The notes under the pieces: generated by a model
What the model saw: only the letters and a program-made list of their open reading frames with translations
Database searches by the model: none
Told to the model about the DNA's origin: nothing
Position numbers and translations under genes: made by a program
Shown here: one piece after another, positions 37,387 through 46,068 of the stretch
Layout: each line of letters starts with the position of its first letter
Position numbering within the stretch: position 1 is the stretch's first letter
Source: Ostreococcus lucimarinus CCE9901
Taxonomy: Eukaryota; Chlorophyta; Mamiellophyceae; Mamiellales; Bathycoccaceae
DNA length: 64,000 nt
NCBI RefSeq assembly: GCF_000092065.1
Contig: NC_009358.1
Coordinates: 1-64,000, forward strand
Direction of reading: 5' to 3'

Positions 37387-37872
37387 CTAAGAAATCTTCT
37401 CCAGATACGCCGCAATCTTTCTGTCGTTCTCCGACAGCGCGCTCGGATCTCGCAACGCCTTGTCCCCGCTCTCCCACCGCAGGTAATCACCAAAATTTTT
37501 CTTGTAGTAGTCGTCCAACCGCTCTTGCTTTCGTTCCTCGCGCTTCTCCTCGCTCCGCGCCCGCAGGCGCTCGACGAACTCGGAGTTGGTCTCATTCGCC
37601 TCGAGCGCCACGCTCGCGGGCGCGGTCGAGGTGAGCGCGACGACGGTCGCCGCGAGCGCGCCGATCGCGACCCGCGCGGGGTGTCGTCGCTCGCGCGACT
37701 CGGCGCTGGACGCCGCGCGACGCCGCGCGGACGCCGACGTCGCGGGATCGACGCGCGCGGCGCGCGGCGCGCGAACGAGCGCGGGCATCGGCGCGCGAAT
37801 TCGGGCGCTCGAGAATTTCGCGACGGCGCGTGACGCGTTCGAGCGCGGCGCGCGCGCGTCGCGCGACGCCAC
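37387..37872 (-). CDS. Small thylakoid-lumen protein
   Basis: A 161-residue protein with bipartite targeting. Residues 1-65 are Arg/Ala/Ser-rich; a hydrophobic segment ARVAIGALAATVVALTSTAPASVA ends in an AxA-like cleavage site, typical of thylakoid-lumen import. The mature part is about 70 residues, highly charged and helical, with RLDDYYKKNFGDYLRW and a final ENDRKIAAYLEKI. I recall a plant thylakoid family with a similar RLDDYYKRN motif that has been linked to photosystem I, but cannot confirm. It is transcribed in the same direction as the small membrane-protein gene upstream. Confidence 0.72.
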   Translation of the reverse strand: MASRDARAPRSNASRAVAKFSSARIRAPMPALVRAPRAARVDPATSASARRRAASSAESRERRHPARVAIGALAATVVALTSTAPASVALEANETNSEFVERLRARSEEKREERKQERLDDYYKKNFGDYLRWESGDKALRDPSALSENDRKIAAYLEKIS

Positions 37873-37998
37873 CAGGGTTTAAAGCGTCTCCGTTCGTCTA
37901 GCCTCGGGGGTTAAAAATTGCAACACCGACGACGAGGCGCGCCTCGTCGTCGTTTCGTTTCGCGTAATCTTCGTCGTCATCGTCGCCCTCGTCGTCGT

Positions 37999-38587
37999 CT
38001 ACGCGCCCATGTTCAGCGACATCAACTCGGCGAGCGTCTTCGTCTCGCGCAGGCGCGTGAGCTCGCCGCGGTGCGCTCGCTCCGTCTTACGAATCGACAC
38101 CGCGCCCCAGAGAAACGACGCGATCTGCGCGCGTTTCGACGCATCGTTCACCGTCAGTCGTCGCGAATGATTCGCCCGATTCGCCCGATTCGCCCCTCGT
38201 CGTCTCCCGTCGCCCCTCGCGTCGTCTCTTCGTAAACCTCGCTCGATCTCGCGCGCGGGGTCGCGTTCGCGTTCGCGTCACGATTCGCCCCGCCCGTCGC
38301 TTTCGTCGTCGCATCGCGCGAATCGCCATTCGTCCTCCCCTTCGCGCGTCTTTCGCGGTCGCGTTTCGATTCGCCCTCGACGCGTCGTTCGTTCGCCTCG
38401 CCCCACGCACCAGACACAGCAAAAACACCGTCGGCCCGTACCCCCACTTGCTCTCTCCCGGCGGCGGGTCCACGGCGTACACGACGCCGTCGATGATGAA
38501 CATCATCAGCGCCCACGCCGTCATGAACCACACGTTCGCGTTGCGTCCGATGAACGTGCTCTTCTCGAGCTCTTCCTTCGTCACCAT
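37999..38587 (-). CDS. Small two-helix membrane protein, spliced from two exons
   Basis: Exon 1 is 38411-38587 (59 codons) and exon 2 37999-38124 (41 codons plus stop), giving exactly 100 residues. The intron (38125-38410) has a GTGCGT donor, ACTGAC branch site and GCGCAG acceptor; the phases match (0/0). The product starts MVTKEELEKSTFIGRNANVW, has a helix near 20-38 and a second crossing the splice junction (FLLCLIASFLWGAVSI), followed by a basic helical tail ending LAELMSLNMGA. No family recognised. The coding potential of both exons and the neat splice make it a real small gene. Confidence 0.75.
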
Positions 38588-38912
38588 GACGTGCGATGTC
38601 GTCGGCGCGCAGTGCCGGGTCGACGGCGGTCGACCTTTCGCGGCGGTCGGGGGTGAGGTGCGCGATCCGGGACGGGGATTTTTATGAAAACGACAGCCCG
38701 ATCGGTGTTTTGAGAACACCGTCGATCGCGACGCCGTCGATCGCGCGACGCCGTCGATCGCGATCGCGTCGATCGAGATCGCGCGATCGCGATCGATCGC
38801 GCGTCGACGCCGGCGTCGACGTCCATCCACGCGGCCGCCCATCCATTCGTCGGCGCGACGATTCGACGAGCGCGCGTCGCACACGTCGACGACGACGTCG
38901 ACGACGACGGCG
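38588..38912. other. Divergent promoter region with GATCGCG-rich repeats
   Basis: This gap lies between the small membrane-protein gene and the KH gene, facing away from each other. From about 38717 to 38825 it is packed with GATCGCG/CGCGATC words and GCCGTCGATCGCG repeats, many self-palindromic. No gene is supported. Confidence 0.5.
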
Positions 38913-40394
38913 ATGCCGACGGCGACGACGACGACGGCGTCGGCGACGGACGGGACGGCGGCGAAACGACGCGAGGGGGCGAAGACGACGAAGAAGACGA
39001 CGGGGAAGGCGACGACGACGGGGCAGGCGACGACGGCGCGTCGCGACGACGACGCGACGACGACGGCGACGACGACGACGGCGACGGCGACGGCGACGAC
39101 GACGAAGAAGAAGACGCGAAACGGCGCGAAGAGGGACGGTGGCGTCGGTGGGGACGCGGTGAAGACGGATTGGGCGAACGACGCGATGGGCGACGATCCG
39201 CGCGTCGAGGCGAAGGCGAAGGCGAACGCGCCGGCGAAGAACGGGAAGAAGACGCGCGGGAAGACGACGGCGACGGCGGCGACGACGACGCCGAAGAAGA
39301 AGGAGGCGAACGGGACGACGACGACGACGACGACGACGGGGATGGTGAAGAAGGCGCGAACGCCGCGAGCGGAGCGAGGGGCGCCTCGCGCGGCGGCGCC
39401 GGCGGCGAAATCGGCGACGCCGACGCGCGCGCCCGCGGTGGGACCGCCGATGACGATCACGCGGGGGGAGAGCGTGCAGAAGTGGTCGAACTCGACCACG
39501 CGCGCGGCTTTGCGCGTGGAGGCGTCGATTCGGGATTGGATTCGCGCCGACGGCGGGCGCGAGCTCGCGCGCGAGCTGCAAGAGGCGCTCTCCTGCGGCG
39601 ACGGTCACGTGACGATGCAGGTGTGCGAAGAAAGCGGGTCAGGCGCGCTTTTCGTGGGCTTACACTGCGGCGAAGCAAAGTTTGCGCACGCCCTGCAACG
39701 CGTGCACGCTCTGGTGGAAGTGAAGCTCGACGACTGCGTGCGCATTCGTCGACGCACGGGCGTGGCGGATATGCTGGAAAACGAACGAATGAAAATCCAG
39801 GCGGAAATCGACGCCGGACTTCGTTGCGAATTCACGCTCGGGTACAAGGCGATGCAAGACTTGCTGCTCGACGGCGGCGATAAGCTGAATCAAGTCAAGG
39901 AGGTGTGCGACGTCGAGCGCGTCGTCGTCGATCCTCGAAAGCGCACGATTCGCATCGTCGGCGCGGACGCCGCCGAAGTGTCTCGAGCGAGAGACATGCT
40001 CGAAGTCGCGTACGAAAGCATCGAAGACGTGCCAGAGTTGGCGTTGCGCATGATCATCGGTAAAGGTGGCGCCAAAGTGAACGACATTCAGCAGCGTACC
40101 GGAGCAAACATCAAGGTGGACTGGGACAAAAGCGCCGTCTTCATTCGCGGACCGCCGTCGGCGGTCAAGTCGGCGATGATTCTCGTCAAGTCGTGCATCA
40201 AGACGTACGAAGTGGAACATGTCGAAGTGACGTACGACCAACTCGACGAAGTTCGCGGCGAGCTCGCGCGTTTGGACATGGAATGGGGCGGAAGCCCGGT
40301 GCACTACGTCCAAGGCGGTCGCGGCGGCGGTCGCGGCGGCGGTCGCGGCGGCGGTCGCGGTCGTCGAAACGATCGTTCCTCCACGGCGGCGTAA
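38913..40394 (+). CDS. KH-domain RNA-binding protein with Thr/Lys-rich N terminus and RGG tail
   Basis: A 493-residue protein. Residues 1-180 are low-complexity Thr/Ala/Lys, encoded largely by ACG-type trinucleotide repeats. A folded middle (about 190-385) includes VTMQVCEESGSGALFVGLHC and a second unit with a degenerate KH-like pattern. The clear KH domain lies near 390-435 with the GxxG loop IIGKGGAKV. The C terminus is an RGG box (GGRGGGRGGGRGGG). Such proteins bind single-stranded RNA in mRNA metabolism. The N-terminal start may be further downstream, since the low-complexity part is poorly constrained. Confidence 0.78.
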   Translation: MPTATTTTASATDGTAAKRREGAKTTKKTTGKATTTGQATTARRDDDATTTATTTTATATATTTKKKTRNGAKRDGGVGGDAVKTDWANDAMGDDPRVEAKAKANAPAKNGKKTRGKTTATAATTTPKKKEANGTTTTTTTTGMVKKARTPRAERGAPRAAAPAAKSATPTRAPAVGPPMTITRGESVQKWSNSTTRAALRVEASIRDWIRADGGRELARELQEALSCGDGHVTMQVCEESGSGALFVGLHCGEAKFAHALQRVHALVEVKLDDCVRIRRRTGVADMLENERMKIQAEIDAGLRCEFTLGYKAMQDLLLDGGDKLNQVKEVCDVERVVVDPRKRTIRIVGADAAEVSRARDMLEVAYESIEDVPELALRMIIGKGGAKVNDIQQRTGANIKVDWDKSAVFIRGPPSAVKSAMILVKSCIKTYEVEHVEVTYDQLDEVRGELARLDMEWGGSPVHYVQGGRGGGRGGGRGGGRGRRNDRSSTAA

Positions 40395-40411
40395 CAAATA
40401 TCATTGTGTTA

Positions 40412-40425
40412 CCCTAAACCCTAAA
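40412..40425. repeat. Interstitial telomere motif (CCCTAAA)2
   Basis: Two perfect telomere heptamers lie 18 bp beyond the KH gene's stop and about 50 bp before the convergent gene's stop codon, some 40 kb from the telomere. Sequence around it is AT-rich. It could be a telo-box or a relic of telomere capture. Confidence 0.9.
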
Positions 40426-40477
40426 TATCCGGTTATTGTGTAATCTATGCCTTATTAATGCCCGCTAAAGTCTAAAT

Positions 40478-41170
40478 CTAAGCCAGAATCGTCGCCCCGA
40501 CACCCTTGCGAAGCCGCAAAGCCGCGCGCCTCTTGCGCTTATAGTCTTCCCGCCACGCGTCTCTCTCTTCGTGCCATCGCTCCAACATCTCCTTTTCCTC
40601 GGGCGCCTTCCACGCGCGCGCGATGGCATCGATACCTGAACTTTCATCGATCCCCAAAACCGCCGCCGCGCTCACCTTTTCGCGCACATCGCGAACGACT
40701 TTCCGACGTTTTTTCCGTCTCGCCGGCGCTTCGTTCGCGGCGTCGCGCTTCGTGACCCCATCTCGGTCCCGCGCGCCATCGCCGCGCCGCGCGGTCTCGT
40801 CTCCCTCCCTCATCATCGTCGTCGTCGTCGTCGTCATCCGTGCGCCATCTTCTCCCTTCCGCGCATCCGAACCGCCGAACAACGACCACGTCGCCGTCTC
40901 CGGCTCGAACCCGCGCGCGAAGTCAAACCCGTCCGCCGTCGTCACGTGTTTGTCGCTTCGCGCGTACGACGCGCGAATCGCGTCGACGTCCACATCGCTC
41001 GCGGCGTCATCGCTCGCGTCCGCGTCGCCGTCCGCGTCTCGATCGCGCGTCCGAACGAGCGCCTTCACGTCGCCGCCGCCGACGAAGTGTTTTCCAATGT
41101 CCACCGCGCGCAGCGGTTTGCTCGTCCTCGCGGGCGCCTTGGACGCGCGCGCGGATTTCGGGGCGCGCAT
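40478..41170 (-). CDS. Predicted nuclear/nucleolar protein, possibly NOL8-like C terminus
   Basis: A 230-residue charged, mostly disordered protein. Features are a VDIGKHFVGGGDVKAL segment near the N terminus, an acidic tract (residues 44-63), ATWSLFGGSD around 93-102, a poly-Thr/Met tract, a strong basic nuclear-localisation signal (RRKKRRKVV) and a C-terminal helical basic region (ERWHEERDAWREDYKRKRRAALRLRKG). The SLFG motif followed by a W/K/R-rich tail recalls NOL8 C termini, but an RRM is absent, so this is weak. The start codon lies 134 bp from the divergent DRC11 gene. Confidence 0.62.
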   Translation of the reverse strand: MRAPKSARASKAPARTSKPLRAVDIGKHFVGGGDVKALVRTRDRDADGDADASDDAASDVDVDAIRASYARSDKHVTTADGFDFARGFEPETATWSLFGGSDARKGEDGARMTTTTTTMMREGDETARRGDGARDRDGVTKRDAANEAPARRKKRRKVVRDVREKVSAAAVLGIDESSGIDAIARAWKAPEEKEMLERWHEERDAWREDYKRKRRAALRLRKGVGATILA

Positions 41171-41304
41171 GACGCGCGCGCGTCGCTCGCGCGCGCGCGC
41201 CGGTCGCCGTCGCGTCGCGTCGCGTCGCTTCGCGTCGCGCGGTTCGGAGTGACGCGGTCGGGCCGCGACGGCGTCACTCGGCGACGCGCGAGCGACGCGC
41301 GAAA

Positions 41305-43485
41305 ATGTCCGAGGCGTCGATCGCGCGCGCGTTTCTCGAGGCGAGCGACGCCGCGGCGGCGCTCGCGGCGCGCGCGCGACGGCGCGTGGACGCGCCCGCG
41401 GGCGGCGCGAGCGACGGTTCGCCCGGCTCGGTCAGCGCGTCGATGGACGCCGAGGTAGACGCGTACGTCGCGCGAGTCAAGGCGCACGCGAAACTCAAGG
41501 CGTGCGTGGACGCGATGACGCACGCGCAGCGGTGGGAAGACGCGAACGAGGCGTTGAAGGCGCTGGAGATTGATTTGGCGAGGCGAATTGAATCGACTTT
41601 TAAAGCGTTGGCGCGGGGGACGCGAGAGCTCGAGGACGCGCTCGTGGACGCCAAGGCGACGCCGGACGTGTTCATTGATTTCACGCCGCGCGGTACGGTC
41701 GAGCGCGGTCGACGCGGGCGGGAGATTTGGAACGAAAATATTCTCGCGGCGACGCGAGAGCCGCGAGACGAAAATAGCGACGAAGCGATGGAGGCGTCGA
41801 GCGACGACGCGATCGAGGCCTTCGGAGGCGATGAAAACGACGGCATGGAACGTAAACTCACAGATGATGAAGCTGTGGAGCATGAACCGTCGCCTAGGTT
41901 GGGTCGTCGGCTCTCGGCCGAGGACGCCGCGATGCGAATCCAAGCCGTTTTTCGTGGGTTCCGCTCTCGTTCCAGGACAAACATCGAAGCCAGGCGTGAA
42001 CTCGAGCATCTCGGGATGATTGCGAGCGCGAAGCACTCACAAAGAAAGTTCAACGATTTTAGCGAGTTAAAGCGGCGGAACGAGTTGCGTTCACGCAGCG
42101 CAAAGCAGCTCGCGGATCTCGAGGCAAACATTCGGCGGGATTTGCTCTCTTCGCGACGCGAGAGCATCAAAGACGAAATTAAAGCGGTGCGAGAGGCGCA
42201 AGCGCTCGATATCATTATCACAGACGATAACGCGCATGCCACAGCGATCACCTCGAACGACGAGGACGTCCCCACGCGATTGTGTCGCGCGGTGGAAAAG
42301 TATCGTCGGCGCTGGGCCGATTGCTCGCAGGTGAGTTTGAACGCCTTCGACATCGATCACGTGCGATCGAGTGTGTTGCAGGAAGTCACGAATGCGCTGA
42401 GAGCTGAAATCGAGGACGAAGCTCGCGCGCTGGAGGCGCAAAATAAAAAGACGAAAGTTGGAAAGAAGAAGAAGGGTTCGGCTGAGGCGCCTGGCGCGAA
42501 AAAGTCATCCTCGACGAAGAGTAAAGCGGCGCCGTCGAAGAAATCCAAAGGCGCAATCAAGCAACAAAGACAGCGAGGGATGGAAACGATCGATCCTGAT
42601 CTCTTAAAAACATTCGCGAGATTGCAGATGGTCGAGCCGACGCCACTCGATGGCCGTCTTGATGACTATCTCGGCACCGGCGGCGAACGGCGTAAAGGAC
42701 ACGAAGATTCCACAATGCTCGAGGTCGCTCAGCTTCGCCATGTTCTCGCGGTGTCGGTGGCGATTCCACTCACATCGCAACGTGTGCATGAGCTCGCGCC
42801 GCACATGAAGTGCGTGCTCTTGGAGGGATTAGCGGCGAGCGGCAAGTCGTACCTCGCGCGTCTGTGCGCCGCCGAATCCGGATGCGCGCTGTTCAATCTC
42901 TCGCCCGATCGACTCGCCCGCGCCGAGGCGAGCGGAGAAAACCCCAAATCACTGATGAAATACGTCTTCCAAGCCGCGAAGACGATCGCCCCGAGCGTGA
43001 TTTTCATTCGAGATGTCGACGCGTACTTTCCCGAGAAGAGCAAAAAAACGAAAGCAACCGACGCGGAGTGCGCTCGCAAGCTTCGAAAAGACTTGATGAA
43101 GGAAATCAAAGCGCTGAAACCAGGCTCGCGCGTCACTGTCGTATGTACGCGAACGATCGCGAACGACGTGGCATCGTCGAGCGACCCAAAAGGTTTCGAA
43201 AAGATGTTCAATCTTCGCCTCGAGGCGCCGCCGCCGGATTACGGCGGTCGTCGGCGAATCCTGGCCAAAGCCTTGGAGGCGATATCGGTCGATCCGGTCG
43301 ATCCAACGCGTCGACGCACGGGCGACGACGCGAGCGCCACGCTTGCGTGCTACGCCACCGCGGGCATGACCACCGGCGCGCTCTTCGCGCTCGTTCAAAA
43401 CGCCCGCGACGACGTGAGATCTTCCCGAGATCCTTGGCGAGCGCTCCTTCGCCGCGTCGAATCCGACGCCGCGTCGAAACATTGA
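41305..43485 (+). CDS. IQ-motif AAA ATPase of the DRC11/IQCA1 family
   Basis: A 726-residue protein. The order is: helical N terminus; an IQ motif at about 208-225 (AAMRIQAVFRGFRSRSR); a long coiled, basic stretch including a Lys-rich linker (about 385-415); and an AAA domain. Walker A is GLAASGKS at 508-515, preceding a family-specific segment ALFNLSPDRLA; the Walker B strand is SVIFIRDVDAYF, where the usual DE pair is replaced by DVD. IQCA1/DRC11 (Chlamydomonas FAP82) is a subunit of the axonemal nexin-dynein regulatory complex. Ostreococcus is described as lacking flagella, making its presence notable. A cytosolic, non-axonemal role is possible. Confidence 0.8.
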   Translation: MSEASIARAFLEASDAAAALAARARRRVDAPAGGASDGSPGSVSASMDAEVDAYVARVKAHAKLKACVDAMTHAQRWEDANEALKALEIDLARRIESTFKALARGTRELEDALVDAKATPDVFIDFTPRGTVERGRRGREIWNENILAATREPRDENSDEAMEASSDDAIEAFGGDENDGMERKLTDDEAVEHEPSPRLGRRLSAEDAAMRIQAVFRGFRSRSRTNIEARRELEHLGMIASAKHSQRKFNDFSELKRRNELRSRSAKQLADLEANIRRDLLSSRRESIKDEIKAVREAQALDIIITDDNAHATAITSNDEDVPTRLCRAVEKYRRRWADCSQVSLNAFDIDHVRSSVLQEVTNALRAEIEDEARALEAQNKKTKVGKKKKGSAEAPGAKKSSSTKSKAAPSKKSKGAIKQQRQRGMETIDPDLLKTFARLQMVEPTPLDGRLDDYLGTGGERRKGHEDSTMLEVAQLRHVLAVSVAIPLTSQRVHELAPHMKCVLLEGLAASGKSYLARLCAAESGCALFNLSPDRLARAEASGENPKSLMKYVFQAAKTIAPSVIFIRDVDAYFPEKSKKTKATDAECARKLRKDLMKEIKALKPGSRVTVVCTRTIANDVASSSDPKGFEKMFNLRLEAPPPDYGGRRRILAKALEAISVDPVDPTRRRTGDDASATLACYATAGMTTGALFALVQNARDDVRSSRDPWRALLRRVESDAASKH

Positions 43486-43671
43486 CAAGTAATGTAGGTA
43501 ATATTGAACAAGCGAGCAATTTCAAGGGTAATGTAATCTAATGTAACGTAACTAAAGTTCCGCCCCCTCGCGGCGATAAAATGTCTAAATTTTTGGCTTC
43601 GCGGCGTCGTCCGCGTCGCGCGTAATCGCGCCGCCGGAACGCCGCCTTCGCCGTCGACGCGCCGTCGCTCC

Positions 43672-44082
43672 TCACACCCACGGCTGATCGCGATCCTCCA
43701 ATAACTCTTCAATCACCACCGACGCGATCGTCGCCACGCACGCCACGCCCAGCGCCGTCCCCACGCTCTGTCCTCGCCAGTGAAAGAACCCCGCGCACAG
43801 CACCGCGCCCGTCCCGCTCGACAACCAATCGTACGACGCCATCTTCCGCATCGTCGCGTTCGCATCGAACGCCTTCGCCCCGTCGCTCCCGCGCGCGTTC
43901 GCATCGAGCGTCTTCGCTCGATCTTCGCCCTCGCGCGCGTCCCTCTCGCCCGCGCGCGCGTCGTCATCGCGTCGCCGCGCCGAGATACGCATCGTCCCCG
44001 CGCGACGCGATCGCGTCGTCGCGCGCGCCGACGCGACCGCGCGCGGCGCGCGCACCGCGCGCGCGGGCGTCGACAACATCAT
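43672..44082 (-). CDS. Small plastid-targeted membrane protein
   Basis: Starting at the methionine pair at 44082 gives 136 residues. The first 50 residues are a chloroplast-type transit peptide (Arg/Ala/Ser/Thr). The mature part is charged, then hydrophobic: SGTGAVLCAGFFHW and VGTALGVACVATIASVVIEELL, two short helices, ending in EDRDQPWV. No family recognised. It faces the PDI-like gene head-to-head across 188 bp. Confidence 0.62.
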   Translation of the reverse strand: MMLSTPARAVRAPRAVASARATTRSRRAGTMRISARRRDDDARAGERDAREGEDRAKTLDANARGSDGAKAFDANATMRKMASYDWLSSGTGAVLCAGFFHWRGQSVGTALGVACVATIASVVIEELLEDRDQPWV

Positions 44083-44270
44083 TCGAGCGCTCGTTCGGCG
44101 CGCGCGTCGTTCGGCGGCTCGCGCGCGCGTTCGGCGTCGCGAAGTGCGCGCGCGATTCGTAACCGTCCGTCCCGAGGTGACTTTTTCGTCGCGACGTCCG
44201 GGGAACGAATCGAAACGCGCGCCGCACACGCGCGCGATCGCGCGATTGCGCGCGTCGCGAGCGGGCGTCG

Positions 44271-45092
44271 ATGACGAAAAATGCGACGCGCCCGGCGACG
44301 ACGCGATCGCGCGACGTGACGCGTCGCGCGACGCGCGCGCGGCGCGCGATGATGACGGTCGCGATGACGGTCGCGGTGGCGGTGATGACGCGCGGCGCGC
44401 GCGGGGACGGCGACGAGGGCGCGAAGAGGGGCGCGATAGAGATGCGAGCGGATGATTTAGAAGACTACCTCGCGCGGGCGCCGATCGAGGTGACGATCGC
44501 GACGAAGTTTTACGCGCCTTGGTGCGGGCACTGCAAGACGCTGGCGCCGCTGTGGGACGACTTCGCCCGACGCGGGGCGAACGAAAACATCATCGCGCTG
44601 TCCGTCGACGCCAGTGGGGCGAACGCGAAGGCACTGAACGCGAAGTTCAACGTTCAGGGGTTCCCGACGCTGTTTTTCTTCAAGGGCGGCGCGGCGTACG
44701 AGTACTCGGGCAAGCGCGCCGTCGACGACCTCGTCGACTTCGCGCGCTCGCCCTCCAAATTCGCCCTCGGTCGCGCCTACGCCGTCGACGACGCCACCAA
44801 CGCCTTGGTTTTCGCCAAACCACCGTTCCGCGTGCTCCTCCGCGACGTCTCTCGCGGCATCGCTCGCGATTACGCCCGCGTCGTCGGCAAACATCCCCAG
44901 CTCCTCGTCGCCGTCTTCGTCCTCGGCGTCTGGCTCGGCGCGTGCGCCGTCGGCGCCGCTTTCTTCTTCACCGGCGACTACGCCGCCGCGAAGCAATGGC
45001 GCGAGTTCATCGCTCGCAACGCCGACGCCATTCGCGCCGCGAACGCCGCCGCCGCCGCCGACGACGCCTCCAAAGGCAAAAAAACCAACTAG
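44271..45092 (+). CDS. Membrane-anchored PDI-like thioredoxin protein
   Basis: 273 residues from 44271; a methionine at 44349 (MMTVAMTVAVAVM) would put a signal peptide at the very N terminus and is the likelier start. One thioredoxin domain carries FYAPWCGHC with active site CGHC at 85-88 (numbered from 44271) and the cis-Pro loop FPTLFFF. One transmembrane helix is at about 211-233, followed by a lumenal-or-cytosolic Ala-rich helical tail. The layout (signal, Trx, TM) matches single-Trx transmembrane PDI relatives such as TMX-type proteins, which act in ER disulphide exchange. Confidence 0.85.
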   Translation: MTKNATRPATTRSRDVTRRATRARRAMMTVAMTVAVAVMTRGARGDGDEGAKRGAIEMRADDLEDYLARAPIEVTIATKFYAPWCGHCKTLAPLWDDFARRGANENIIALSVDASGANAKALNAKFNVQGFPTLFFFKGGAAYEYSGKRAVDDLVDFARSPSKFALGRAYAVDDATNALVFAKPPFRVLLRDVSRGIARDYARVVGKHPQLLVAVFVLGVWLGACAVGAAFFFTGDYAAAKQWREFIARNADAIRAANAAAAADDASKGKKTN

Positions 45093-46068
45093 TCAGCAGT
45101 GCAATCCAATCGCCCCGGGCGAAAATATCTGTTTCGCGCCGGACGTATCTTTTTCCCGGGCGCGGAACGGCGCCGTGAAACCTCTGATGGCGTTCGCGCG
45201 CGCTCGAATATGCGACTATGACCCCCCGATCGCGATAAATGCGCGCCCGCGTAAGCGCGCCTCCGTCGCCCGCGCCCGCGCGGTTGGTCGCGCGCGGCCG
45301 CGTCGACGCGAGCCCGCGACGCGCGCGACGCGACGTCCGCATCGGCGCGAGCGCACGTCCGCGCGACGCCGCGCGAATCGACGCGCGCCGTCGCGTCGGA
45401 CCGCGCGGCGTCGCGACCGCGCGCGCACTCTTCGGCGCCACCGCGGCATCGGTTGAAAACAATTCGCGATACGGCGCGACGACGATCGGCGTCGAATTGC
45501 GAGGTGCGCGAGATGCGAAAGCGCGCGCGCGCGACGACGATCGATGCGACGATATTTATGCGCGCGAACGCGCGGTCGACGGCGCGCGAACGCGCGATGG
45601 GACGATGCGCGGCGCGATCGAATGGGACGGCTCCGGCGCCGCGGATGCGAGCCGGAGGTGACGCGCGATCGCTCGAGGCGGTGCGACGACGGCGCGCGAC
45701 CGCGGGCGCGGGGCGCCGAGGGCGGCGATGGGGGAGGGAATATGCGGGGAACGGCGCGGCGCGCGGGGGGGGGGCGCGCGGACGCTGAGACGCGCGCGGA
45801 CGGCGGCGGGACGCGCGCGCGCGGGACGCGCGGGAGATATCGCGCGCGCGCGACGCGCGGGACGGGGTCCGGAGAGAGCGGGCGTCGCGCGCCGACGCGG
45901 TGCGCGGTGATGGATGGTCGATGAGTGCGCTCGCGCGCGCGTCGTGCGTCGCGGGCGGCGATGGCGCGAAGAACGAGGCGAAGAGAGACTGACGAAGGCG
46001 CGACGCGGACAGGGTGGCTCGCCGCAGAAGCGAAGTTCGCGGAATTCCGACGGTGAGACGCGCGTGCG
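45093..46068. other. GC-rich 976-bp region upstream of the ankyrin-CCCH gene
   Basis: This is the longest gap in the window. It has very high GC with CG runs and a ten-G homopolymer (45765-45774). Near the 3' side, ACTGAC at 45988-45993 followed by GCCGCAG at 46021-46027 looks like an intron end, so a 5' UTR intron of the ankyrin-CCCH gene is plausible. An in-frame TGA precedes its ATG. Overlapping open frames are Arg/Ala-rich; one beginning at 45239 looks weakly transit-peptide-like but is not supported. Confidence 0.5.

Noticed and set aside
38682-39608. A 308-codon minus-strand Arg-rich frame opposite the KH gene
   Set aside because: Antisense of ACG/GCG repeats; almost pure Arg/Val with no structure.
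45239-45661. A 140-codon Arg/Ala-rich frame that could be a plastid-targeted protein or a first exon
   Set aside because: No conserved core after the transit-like part, and the whole region is low-complexity and GC-rich; only a 5' UTR intron signal nearby is suggestive.
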